From an uncultured SAR116 cluster alpha proteobacterium (GTDB lineage Bacteria; Pseudomonadota; Alphaproteobacteria; Puniceispirillales; GCA-002684695): a DNA stretch of 57,713 bases. Position 1 is the first letter of the stretch; each line of letters opens with the position of its first letter. A program made the translations under genes and the position numbers. Under the pieces are notes generated by a model. That model saw only the letters and a program-made list of their open reading frames with translations, was not told the DNA's origin and made no database searches. Below are positions 26,349 through 34,287 of the stretch, one piece after another. The stretch spans positions 76,504 through 134,216 of the forward strand of contig CACBIM010000004.1 in assembly GCA_902539295.1 (NCBI GenBank), in the 5' to 3' direction.

Positions 26349-28010
26349 TTAATCAATTTTTTTTTCATTTTCCCTGAGAACTCTTCTATTAATCTTTCCA
26401 GAAGATGTCATTACAAAATTATTCACAAATTCTATTTCCCTAGGCGCCTTGTAAGTTGCTAGATTTTCCTTAACGTAATTTCTTATATCTTCAATAAGTT
26501 CTTTACTGGGTTCATAATTTTTATGAAGCTTAACAAATGCTTTAACTATTTGGCCTCTATCTTTATCAGGCTTGCCAATTACTGCAGCTTCAACTATAGC
26601 TTTATTAGAAATAAGTGCATCCTCAATCTCAGCAGGGCCTATTCTAAATCCAGACGATTTAATTAAGTCATCCGATCTTCCTTTGTACCAAAAATAGCCT
26701 TCTTTATCTTTCACTGCCAAGTCGTGTGTTCTCAGGTAATCACCTGTTTTCATCTCTTCTTCTTTATCTTTATTATTTAGGTAACCAAGAAACTTTGTAG
26801 GAGAATTTGATGTTGTAACAATCTCTCCTTCTATATTTTGGCCTACTTCATTTTGTTCATCATCTATTAACAAAACCTTATGCCCAGGATAAACTCTGCC
26901 CATTGAACCTGGCTTTCTAGGATACAAAGCTTCACAATTCCCTATCAAGTGGTTCACCTCAGTCATGCCATAAAATTCATTACAAATTACCCCTAATTTA
27001 TTTTCAGCCCATTCTAAAGTTTCGCTCGCTAAGGCCTCACCACCTGTACATATAATTTTTAACGATAAATCATATAATTCATTAGGGTTTTGAACTTGCG
27101 CCATTCTCTTTATAGCTGTTGGTGCAAGAAATGTGTGAGTAACTTTATGTCTTTCAATAAATTTATATGCCCAATCAGCATTAAATCTATCCTCAGATGT
27201 GGCAATTGGTTTGCCTGCCATCCAAGCAGGAAATAACATGTCAAGAAGACCACCTACCCAAGCCCAATCAGAGGGAGACCAATAAACAGCATTTTTGTCT
27301 TTCATGGATAAATTAAAAAATAAGTTTATTGATGGCTTATAAGAAGCAAGCACCCTATGACCATGAAGAATGCCTTTGGGCTTGCCAGTTGAACCTGAAG
27401 TGTACATTAAAAGTGCAGGGTCATTTGCGCTCCCAAAGTTAGCTTTGAAATTACTTTCAAACAAGTAAGCATCAGTTAATGAAATTTCATTTTGTCCCAA
27501 ATCTGGATCTCTTAAAATTACATATTTCAAATATGGGAAGCTAGTGGCTTTAGTTTGCCTTAATTTATTCCAAGCATTGTTACTTGTTATTAAAACTTCA
27601 ACCTTACAATCATTGAGAGCGTGTTTTAAAGTTTCAGGTCCATACAATTGAGAGAGCGTGACTGCCACTCCTCCAATTTTACATATTGCCATGTGAGCAA
27701 TTGCAGTATCAGGATGTTGCCCAGTATGAACTGCAATATTGGATCCAAAGTTATAACCTAAGCTTGAGAGCTTAGATGCAAGGCCATTTGACATTGCTTC
27801 AACTTCACCAAAAGTATAGTTAATCACATTCCCATTTTTGTCTTCAAAAATTAATGCTGGATTATTAATGTGCTCTTTACTTAGATAGCCTCCCAAGGTC
27901 ATATTATAAATATTTGCATCACTAGGAATATAAATTTTAACTTCATTATCTTTGCGGATTAATCCAATCTCAAAGAGATCTTTATCAGATAATTTATTTA
28001 GATAATCCAA
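26349..28010 (-). CDS. AMP-forming acyl-CoA synthetase
   Basis: A 553-residue member of the ANL superfamily. The P-loop-like motif is LLMYTSGSTGKPKGILHGHR; the A5-type motif is EFYGMTEVNHL; the C-terminal hinge is LRTHDLAVKDKEGYFWYKGR, and the catalytic lysine region is TSSGKINRRVLR. It activates a carboxylic acid to its CoA thioester through an acyl-adenylate. The overall pattern resembles the acetate/propionate/medium-chain AcsA/ACSM group. Neighbours DUF35 and thiolase-fold protein suggest that the CoA thioester is then cleaved or extended. The acid is unknown. Confidence 0.9.
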   Translation of the reverse strand: MDYLNKLSDKDLFEIGLIRKDNEVKIYIPSDANIYNMTLGGYLSKEHINNPALIFEDKNGNVINYTFGEVEAMSNGLASKLSSLGYNFGSNIAVHTGQHPDTAIAHMAICKIGGVAVTLSQLYGPETLKHALNDCKVEVLITSNNAWNKLRQTKATSFPYLKYVILRDPDLGQNEISLTDAYLFESNFKANFGSANDPALLMYTSGSTGKPKGILHGHRVLASYKPSINLFFNLSMKDKNAVYWSPSDWAWVGGLLDMLFPAWMAGKPIATSEDRFNADWAYKFIERHKVTHTFLAPTAIKRMAQVQNPNELYDLSLKIICTGGEALASETLEWAENKLGVICNEFYGMTEVNHLIGNCEALYPRKPGSMGRVYPGHKVLLIDDEQNEVGQNIEGEIVTTSNSPTKFLGYLNNKDKEEEMKTGDYLRTHDLAVKDKEGYFWYKGRSDDLIKSSGFRIGPAEIEDALISNKAIVEAAVIGKPDKDRGQIVKAFVKLHKNYEPSKELIEDIRNYVKENLATYKAPREIEFVNNFVMTSSGKINRRVLRENEKKID

Positions 28011-28011
28011 T

Positions 28012-28386
28012 TTATTTAACCTCTGTTGGCGTGATTATTATAGAAGGATTTTGATTTGATGATTTCAAAATTTTACCAAAGGTTTCAGTCCCATTAAAAT
28101 TATTTAATTTCACTACAGTTAGTGTTGAAGCACCCTCAAACTTAACAAGACCATAGTTTCCATCTAGTCCACTTGTAACAGTAACAATTTCAGCTACTCC
28201 AGATAATTTTATCCAACTATTTTTATAAGAACCACATGTACATATTTTCTGTGGGGGAAATGATACTTTTTCACATAAACTACATTTCAAAGCTAAAGCA
28301 AAACCTTCAGTTAACCCAGTTAGCCATTTGCTCATCTTGCCAAATGAAATATTATAGTTTAACTCAATTTTTTTACTAATTTTCAT
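28012..28386 (-). CDS. DUF35 zinc-ribbon/OB-fold protein
   Basis: A 124-residue protein with an N-terminal zinc ribbon (CSLC, then CTCGS, around residues 35-52) and an OB-fold ending ITPTEVK. DUF35 proteins pair with thiolase-fold partners, as in the Ltp2-ChsH2 retro-aldolase and archaeal acetoacetyl-CoA thiolase/HMG-CoA synthase complexes. The start codon overlaps the stop of the thiolase-fold gene (ATGA), so the two chains are probably made in equal amounts and form a complex. It may channel or position the acyl-CoA. Confidence 0.87.
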   Translation of the reverse strand: MKISKKIELNYNISFGKMSKWLTGLTEGFALALKCSLCEKVSFPPQKICTCGSYKNSWIKLSGVAEIVTVTSGLDGNYGLVKFEGASTLTVVKLNNFNGTETFGKILKSSNQNPSIIITPTEVK

Positions 28387-29546
28387 ATGTTACTCTTAAG
28401 AATTGAAACTGCTGATAATGTTCCAACACCACCATGTGTGTCTGCTAAAGCGAATTTAGGAATATTTTTTATTTGTAAATTTTTGTGATATTTACCTTCC
28501 AACAACATTGCGCAGGTAGCAGTTTGACCAACACCCGTCGCTCCAACAGGAGCACCCTGCCCCATCAATCCACCAGAAATATTAATAGGTAATTTGCCAT
28601 CCAAAGAAAAATGACCGTCACGGAAATCTTTTAAAAAGTCTGATGATAATCCTAATGCCTTAATTGCTTGAAATTGTGCACCAGCATAAGCGTCATAGAC
28701 TTCAGCAAAACCTATTTCATTAGCCCTGATACCTGCCATTGAAGAAGCTTTTTTCATTGCTTCTTTTTTTGAAACAAACTCACCTACATCGTCTCTGGCA
28801 CCTAAATTTACCATATCATTTGCAGAGCCTATACCAATGATATTGGGAGCTGAAATTCTATTTAATGGCTTTTTATTAGTCAAAATTAATGACGCAGCAC
28901 CGTCACTCAAGGGTGAACAGTGGAGCCTTCTGTAAGGCGATGAAATTACTGGTGATGCAAAAATTTCTTGTTGATTATGTTTTAATTTTAAATGTGCACT
29001 AGGATTATGTAAGGCGTTGTTTCTATTATTAATTGTAGCATTAGCTAAATCAGTTTCATTTAGACCAGTTTTTTTCATAAATAATTGGATTGATAAAGCG
29101 TATAGTGCAGTTGCTGTAACTCCATTCATGCCATCTGTCAAAGAATCAAATGAATTACTGTAAAGTTGTTTTACCGTTTCACTAGGGAGGTATGATGCGG
29201 ATGGATCAAAACCTATAATAGCAACATGCTGAGATTGTTTTGATAAAATGGATTTTACACCTTGATGCACTGCTAATTGCCCAGACGCTCCGCCACCCTC
29301 TACTCGAACAATTTGAACTTTATGAAGACCTAAATCATCAGCGATTACTGTTGAAGGGTTTAATTGAAAAGTAAAAAAATCACTCTCGGTAGAGATTATT
29401 AAAGTATCAATATCTTTTCTTTCTAAGGATGACATGGCTAATGAAGCTTCAAAAGTTTCGTACACCCAGTCTCTATAAGAAGAGCCATCTTTTCGGCGAT
29501 TAAAATCAGTTAAATGACACCCTATTACATAAACCATACTAACCAT
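28383..29546 (-). CDS. Thiolase-fold protein lacking thiolase catalytic residues (Ltp2-like candidate)
   Basis: A protein of about 387 residues with the two-domain thiolase fold. Where thiolases have the nucleophilic cysteine this one has GGGASG (84-89); the GHP histidine motif is GQGAPVGATG (329-338); and the C-terminal CGG motif is THGGVG (370-375). Classical thiolysis is therefore unlikely. Non-thiolytic relatives such as Ltp2 act as retro-aldolases together with a DUF35 partner, which is encoded next door here. Possible starts are ATG 29546, ATG 29537 and TTG 29552; none has a clear ribosome-binding site. Function is inference; an acyl-CoA lyase is my preferred reading. Confidence 0.78.
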   Translation of the reverse strand: MVSMVYVIGCHLTDFNRRKDGSSYRDWVYETFEASLAMSSLERKDIDTLIISTESDFFTFQLNPSTVIADDLGLHKVQIVRVEGGGASGQLAVHQGVKSILSKQSQHVAIIGFDPSASYLPSETVKQLYSNSFDSLTDGMNGVTATALYALSIQLFMKKTGLNETDLANATINNRNNALHNPSAHLKLKHNQQEIFASPVISSPYRRLHCSPLSDGAASLILTNKKPLNRISAPNIIGIGSANDMVNLGARDDVGEFVSKKEAMKKASSMAGIRANEIGFAEVYDAYAGAQFQAIKALGLSSDFLKDFRDGHFSLDGKLPINISGGLMGQGAPVGATGVGQTATCAMLLEGKYHKNLQIKNIPKFALADTHGGVGTLSAVSILKSNI

Positions 29547-29625
29547 GAGCAATAAATATTATGCCTTAACATATTTGTCATTACAAGTTAATACTATTAT
29601 TGTATTAACTTTGTTTGTAGTAGCT

Positions 29626-31161
29626 ATGAATATAATTCTAGTTTTAGTAGATAGTCTAAATAAAAGCGCATTAAAGACTTACAACCCTGAAACAATTTGT
29701 GAAACTCCTAACTTAGAAGAATTTGCAAAAAAATCTCTAATTTTTGAAAATCACTATATATCAAGCCTTCCCTGCATGCCTGCAAGGAGAGAGATTTTTG
29801 CTGGACGCAAAGAATTTATGTGGAGGCCATGGGGACCACTTGAAATTTTTGATCCTAGAATGCCAAGAATTATTCAGTCAGCTGGCTACAACACAGGCAT
29901 TGTAACTGATCATTACCATTACTGGGAAGAAACCTCTAATGGCTACATTCAAGGTTTCGCATCAAGTAAATTTATACGAGGGCATGAGACAGATTTCTGG
30001 AAAATGCATGATGACAAAGAAGTTCCAAAATGGGTTAAGAAAATGTCAGAATTTAGAGCATCAGAGCATATGAACCAATACTATGCAAATGTTAAAGATT
30101 TTGATGGAGAGGAGGATTTTTTTCCTGCCAAAACATTTTCGGCTGCTTGTGATTGGCTAGAAGAAAATTCAGGCAATGGAGATTTTTTTCTTCATATTGA
30201 ATCCTTTGACGTACATGAGCCATTTCATGTTCCAGAACCCTATGCATCAATGTATAGTGATGGTAGCAGTGATGACTTTAATATTTGGCCACCATACCAA
30301 ATTTATGACGATTTAGAAAAGTTCATGGACCAAACAAGCAATGAGGAACTCCAATATTTGGAATCTCAATATATGGGCAAAACAACAATGGCAGATAAAT
30401 GGTTTGGTCATTTATGTAAACAACTTGATAGGTTATCATTATGGGACAATACCATGGTAATTTTTACAACTGACCATGGACATGATTTAGGAATTAGAAG
30501 GTCTTTTGGAAAACAGTATCCTCACTATGACAGTCATGCAAATATTCCATTATTCATTTGGCATCCTAAATTTCGCGGTAATGGCAAGAGAGTAAATACT
30601 TTAACCCAAAATGTAGATTTATTTGCAACTTTGGTTGACGCTTCTGGCTCAGATATCCCCAATACTAATAGACATAGTAAAAGTTTATTGCCGGTAGTAA
30701 AAAATCCTGAAAAGACAAATAGAAAAGTTATTCTATACGGCACTTATGGACAAGGTGTGTGCCTTAACGATGGTGAATGGACTTTGTTTTGCTCTCCTGT
30801 ACAAGACAAGCAATTATACAACTACTCAACAATGATTTTAAGGCCGCTTATTGTAGATAATCCAGTGGATGGTAGAGTTGGCGATATGCCAAACCAGCCT
30901 ATTGATCAGGGTTTTTTTGATGAAACAGTCCCTTACCCACTCTGGAAAATGCCAATTAAGATTGATCCGCGAACTTATGAAAACTTTCTTTTTAATCGCA
31001 AAAAAGACCCTCATCAAAAAGAAAATTTATGGGATACAGAAGTTAAAAAAAGAAATGAATTATTACGCTTATTAAGATCAGTTCTTGATGAAGAAGGTTA
31101 CCCTGCAGAACAATTAGATAGGCTAAATCTTACTGATGAAGCTTTGAATAATTTAAATTAA
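29626..31161 (+). CDS. Type I sulfatase (formylglycine-dependent), cytosolic
   Basis: A 511-residue alkaline-phosphatase-superfamily sulfatase. The modification motif CMPARREIFAG (residues 50-60, Cys50) matches CxPxR, so Cys50 would be converted to formylglycine by a separate maturase not found in this window. Metal ligands appear in LVLVDSLNK near the start and FTTDHGHDLG later. No signal peptide is evident when starting at ATG 29626; the open frame extends to 29545 but that overlaps the divergent thiolase-fold gene. It releases sulfate from an organic ester, or could be a phosphonate monoester hydrolase. The SDR downstream is 16 bases away. Confidence 0.87.
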   Translation: MNIILVLVDSLNKSALKTYNPETICETPNLEEFAKKSLIFENHYISSLPCMPARREIFAGRKEFMWRPWGPLEIFDPRMPRIIQSAGYNTGIVTDHYHYWEETSNGYIQGFASSKFIRGHETDFWKMHDDKEVPKWVKKMSEFRASEHMNQYYANVKDFDGEEDFFPAKTFSAACDWLEENSGNGDFFLHIESFDVHEPFHVPEPYASMYSDGSSDDFNIWPPYQIYDDLEKFMDQTSNEELQYLESQYMGKTTMADKWFGHLCKQLDRLSLWDNTMVIFTTDHGHDLGIRRSFGKQYPHYDSHANIPLFIWHPKFRGNGKRVNTLTQNVDLFATLVDASGSDIPNTNRHSKSLLPVVKNPEKTNRKVILYGTYGQGVCLNDGEWTLFCSPVQDKQLYNYSTMILRPLIVDNPVDGRVGDMPNQPIDQGFFDETVPYPLWKMPIKIDPRTYENFLFNRKKDPHQKENLWDTEVKKRNELLRLLRSVLDEEGYPAEQLDRLNLTDEALNNLN

Positions 31162-31177
31162 TTTATAGGAGGTATAT

Positions 31178-31933
31178 TTGAATCTTTCAGGAAAAATAGC
31201 TTTAGTGACTGGCGCATCAAGAGGTATCGGTGAATCTCTTGCTATTGGTTTAGCAGATCATGGAACAGATGTTATTATTTGTGACTTGGAAAGTGAAAGT
31301 AAAGGATTAGCTAATACACATAAACAAATAAAAAAAACTGGTAAAAAGTGCTGGTCTTATTTTCTTGATGTCACTAAAAAATCTCAAATTCAAAAAATGG
31401 TTAGCGATATTCTAAATGATATTGGGTCAATCGATATCCTCGTAAATAACGCAGGTATTCTAACCCCAACATCATTAGAAGATATAGATGAAGAAACTTG
31501 GGACAGCCACTTTGAAGTGAATACGAAAGGCGTGCTTTTAATGTGCCAATCTGTATTGCCTCATATGAGGGAGAAAAAGTTTGGTAGAATTATTAATATA
31601 GCCTCTATTGCAGGAAGGCAGGGCTCACCCACACAAGGCCATTACGCATCAACAAAGTCAGCAGTAATTACACTAACTAGAGTGCTAGCTCAAGAAGTGG
31701 GCGAAGCAGGAATTACAGTCAATGCAATATGCCCAGGTATTATTTTGACAGAAATGGGAAAAAATAATTTAGGCAGTGAAAAAGAAATAGCGCATTGGTC
31801 AAATGTAGCAGCATTAAAAAGGTTAGGAGATCCAAAAGATATTATTGGTCCAACAGTATTTTTTGCTTCTAATTTATCTGACTTTGTTACTGGACAGTCT
31901 ATAAATGTATGTGGAGGTATATACTTTCATTAA
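31178..31933 (+). CDS. SDR-family oxidoreductase (FabG-like)
   Basis: A 251-residue classical SDR with cofactor loop LVTGASRGIGESL, NNAGIL, catalytic serine region INIASIAGRQG and YASTK. The start is TTG 31178, supported by a perfect AGGAGG at 31167-31172. It is probably co-transcribed with the sulfatase, so it may oxidise the alcohol that the sulfatase releases; this is inference. It converges with the following atypical SDR with a 4-base overlap. Confidence 0.85.
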   Translation: MNLSGKIALVTGASRGIGESLAIGLADHGTDVIICDLESESKGLANTHKQIKKTGKKCWSYFLDVTKKSQIQKMVSDILNDIGSIDILVNNAGILTPTSLEDIDEETWDSHFEVNTKGVLLMCQSVLPHMREKKFGRIINIASIAGRQGSPTQGHYASTKSAVITLTRVLAQEVGEAGITVNAICPGIILTEMGKNNLGSEKEIAHWSNVAALKRLGDPKDIIGPTVFFASNLSDFVTGQSINVCGGIYFH

Positions 31934-32622
31934 AATTTTTCCACCCATGGCCTTATTTCAATTTCCCATGACCAAGCACTTTTATTTTGCTTATAAAAAT
32001 TTAGATATGTTTTTGCTATCTCATCAGGGTCCAATAATCCATCATTTTCATTATTATTATTACCAAAATACTTAGACTTAGAAATTCCACCATCAATAAC
32101 AAAATGTCCAATATGAATATTTTTTGGATGAAGCTCTCTCGCTAAAGATTGTGCTAGTCCTCGTAATGCAAATTTTCCCATCGCAAATACTGAAGAATTT
32201 GGAAAACCTTTAACACCAGCCGTAGCACCTGTAAAAAAGATACTCCCACTTCCTCTTTTCATCATTCTTTTTGCAGCTTCTTGTGCAACTAAAAAACCTC
32301 CAAAACTTGTTATTTCAAGCGCTTTTTTAACTTCATTAGGATTAAGTTCGCCAATAGGCCCCCTCACCCTAGCGGAAGGGTTATAAACCACTAAGTCTGG
32401 TGTTCCAGTATTCTTATCAATATTTTCAAATAATTTATTTACATCTTCAATAATACTTGCATCACAATTATATAAATTAAGTTTAATTTCAGAATCTAAA
32501 TTTGCATACTTTTCAATATTTCTCGATGCAATAGACACATCCATTCCTTCTTTGGAAAAAAGTCTAGCAATTGACCAACTTAAACCAAAACCTCCGCCAA
32601 TTATAAGAATGCTTTTCTTCAT
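31930..32622 (-). CDS. Atypical SDR-fold protein lacking the catalytic tyrosine
   Basis: A 230-residue protein with SDR fold: a glycine-rich loop GGGFGLSWSIA (9-19) and central strands VVYNPSA. The active-site YxxxK is FAMGK (146-150), so the tyrosine is phenylalanine, and the usual catalytic serine position reads FTGATAG. It may be a non-reducing SDR relative, or use another acid/base residue. The gene is monocistronic on the minus strand, sharing a 146-base divergent region with tctC. Substrate unknown. Confidence 0.75.
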   Translation of the reverse strand: MKKSILIIGGGFGLSWSIARLFSKEGMDVSIASRNIEKYANLDSEIKLNLYNCDASIIEDVNKLFENIDKNTGTPDLVVYNPSARVRGPIGELNPNEVKKALEITSFGGFLVAQEAAKRMMKRGSGSIFFTGATAGVKGFPNSSVFAMGKFALRGLAQSLARELHPKNIHIGHFVIDGGISKSKYFGNNNNENDGLLDPDEIAKTYLNFYKQNKSAWSWEIEIRPWVEKF

Positions 32623-32662
32623 AGTAAAATTTCAAAATTATTTTATTTTAAAAATTATTATA

Positions 32663-32681
32663 AATTGTTACGAATTGTTAC
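32663..32681. promoter_or_regulatory. Tandem 9-base repeat upstream of tctC
   Basis: AATTGTTAC occurs at 32663-32671 and again at 32673-32681, exactly one DNA turn apart, in the region between the SDR and tctC genes. Same-face tandem sites at 10-base spacing can bind a regulator. Statistical support is weak for such short AT-rich words. Confidence 0.3.
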
Positions 32682-32768
32682 ATTAAATTGTTTTTAGCTT
32701 GTTATTAAAAAAAATCTAGTTTTTAGTTAATTATTAATATTTCAAGTTTTTACTTTAAAGGAGGATTT

Positions 32769-33743
32769 ATGTTTTTTAATTTACGTCGATTTTTTTTGGC
32801 TTCGACATTATTTTTTAGTTTAGGTATTGCATCAAATGTATCTGCCGCAGAAGTTGACTCTATTCACTTCCTTATTCCTGGTGGTGCTGGTGGTGGCTGG
32901 GATGGTACTGCAAGAGGTACTGGAGAAGCTCTTACTAAAGCAGGTTTAGTTGGATCAGCATCTTATGAAAATATGTCAGGTGGCGGCGGAGGCAAAGCCA
33001 TTGGATATTTAATTGAAAATGCGTCAAGCAATCACGGAACGTTAATGGTTAACTCCACACCTATTGTTATTAGATCACTTGTTGGGCGATTCCCTCATAA
33101 TTTTAGAGATTTAACAATGATTGCTGGAACTATTGGTGATTATGCAGCTATTATTGCTGGAAAAGACAGCCCATATAATAATTTTGCTGATTTAGTGGCG
33201 GCATACAAAGCAGATCCCTCTTCAGTCTCAATCGGTGGCGGTTCTGTCCCTGGTGGCATGGATCACCTTGTAGCTGCTATGGCTATGGAAGCAGCAGGCG
33301 CAGATCCAACAAAAGTTAAGTACATACCTTTTGACGCAGGTGGAAAATTAAATGCAGCAATTCTAGCTGGAGAAGTGTCAGCCGGGTCAACAGGCTTTTC
33401 AGAAGCTGTTGCTTTAGCTAAAGCAGGCGAAATGAAAATACTTGCTGTCACATCATCAAAAAGAGTTCCAGCATTTGAAGACGCTCCAACTCTGGTTGAG
33501 CAAGGCTATGATGCTACATTTGTCAATTGGAGAGGTTTCTTTGCTGCACCTGGACTTCCAAAGGATAAAGCTGACGCATATAGAAGTGTTATTGCAAAAA
33601 TGTATGATACTAGCGAATGGGAAGAAGTCAGAGCTAGAAATGGATGGGTAAACATCCATAATCCTGGTGATGAATTTGTCTCATTTCTTGAAAATCAAGA
33701 AGATGTTATAAAAAGCTTGATGACAAAGCTTGGTTTTCTGTAA
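32769..33743 (+). CDS. tctC: Tripartite tricarboxylate transporter binding protein (TctC/Bug family)
   Basis: A 324-residue periplasmic binding protein with signal peptide ending VSAAE near residue 27. The first strand and loop read IHFLIPGGAGGGWDGTARG, the usual Bug-family substrate loop, followed by MVNSTPIVIRSL. It binds a carboxylate for the TctBA membrane complex encoded next. The AAAGGAGGA ribosome-binding site (32757-32765) is excellent. A terminator-like hairpin lies 9 bases after the stop, so most transcripts probably end after this gene. Confidence 0.93.
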   Translation: MFFNLRRFFLASTLFFSLGIASNVSAAEVDSIHFLIPGGAGGGWDGTARGTGEALTKAGLVGSASYENMSGGGGGKAIGYLIENASSNHGTLMVNSTPIVIRSLVGRFPHNFRDLTMIAGTIGDYAAIIAGKDSPYNNFADLVAAYKADPSSVSIGGGSVPGGMDHLVAAMAMEAAGADPTKVKYIPFDAGGKLNAAILAGEVSAGSTGFSEAVALAKAGEMKILAVTSSKRVPAFEDAPTLVEQGYDATFVNWRGFFAAPGLPKDKADAYRSVIAKMYDTSEWEEVRARNGWVNIHNPGDEFVSFLENQEDVIKSLMTKLGFL

Positions 33744-33752
33744 AAAATCAAC

Positions 33753-33781
33753 CTTGGGGGTGTAAGCCCCCAAGTTTTTTT
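33753..33781 (+). terminator. Rho-independent terminator/attenuator between tctC and tctB
   Basis: CTTGGGGG (33753-33760) pairs perfectly with CCCCCAAG (33767-33774) around a 6-base loop, followed by seven T residues (33775-33781). It is the clearest intrinsic terminator in the window. Because tctB starts 2 bases later, partial read-through must supply the membrane genes. Confidence 0.9.
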
Positions 33782-33782
33782 A

Positions 33783-34286
33783 GTGCTTAATTTAGAAAAA
33801 ATTATTGCTCTTATAATTTTAATTATATGCATAGTTTATGCATATACTTCGTTTGTTATCATGCAAGCAAATCTACTACCTTTTGAATTAAATATGACTG
33901 TGCTGCCTAACAGTCTTCCAAAGGTCATTTCAATTTTTGGAATAGTTATTTCATTATTTTTAATATTAAAAAAAGATGAAGATATTGAAAAAGATGAGGA
34001 TCAGTCAAAAATAGAATTAAATAATGTACTGAATTTTTATTATGGCAAAGCATTAAGCATAATATTTTTAATGATTTTATATACTTTATGTTTAAGACCT
34101 GTAGGCTTTATTCTTTCTTCGATTTTATTTTTATTTTTTAGCAGTTTCATCTTAGGTGAAAGAAAATTTATAAAGTTAATAATCATATGTTTTATTGGGA
34201 CAACTATTATTTGGTTATTGCTTGAAAAAGTTTTAGGGATTTATATGAGGCCATTCCCATACTTAATTCAAACAATGGTTAGCTAG
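33783..34286 (+). CDS. tctB: Tripartite tricarboxylate transporter small membrane subunit (TctB)
   Basis: A 167-residue membrane protein with four hydrophobic segments (about residues 6-30, 42-60, 85-105, 110-155) and the late stretch LCLRPVGFILSSILFLFF, typical of TctB. It starts with GTG 33783, only 2 bases after the T-tract of the tctC terminator, so no ribosome-binding site of ordinary form is available. Its stop is 1 base before tctA. It works with TctA to import the ligand captured by TctC. Confidence 0.85.
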   Translation: MLNLEKIIALIILIICIVYAYTSFVIMQANLLPFELNMTVLPNSLPKVISIFGIVISLFLILKKDEDIEKDEDQSKIELNNVLNFYYGKALSIIFLMILYTLCLRPVGFILSSILFLFFSSFILGERKFIKLIIICFIGTTIIWLLLEKVLGIYMRPFPYLIQTMVS

Positions 34287-34287
34287 A

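Noticed and set aside
29545-29625. Hydrophobic N-terminal extension of the sulfatase that could look like a signal anchor
   Set aside because: It overlaps the 5' end of the divergent thiolase-fold gene, and the sulfatase fold begins right at ATG 29626.
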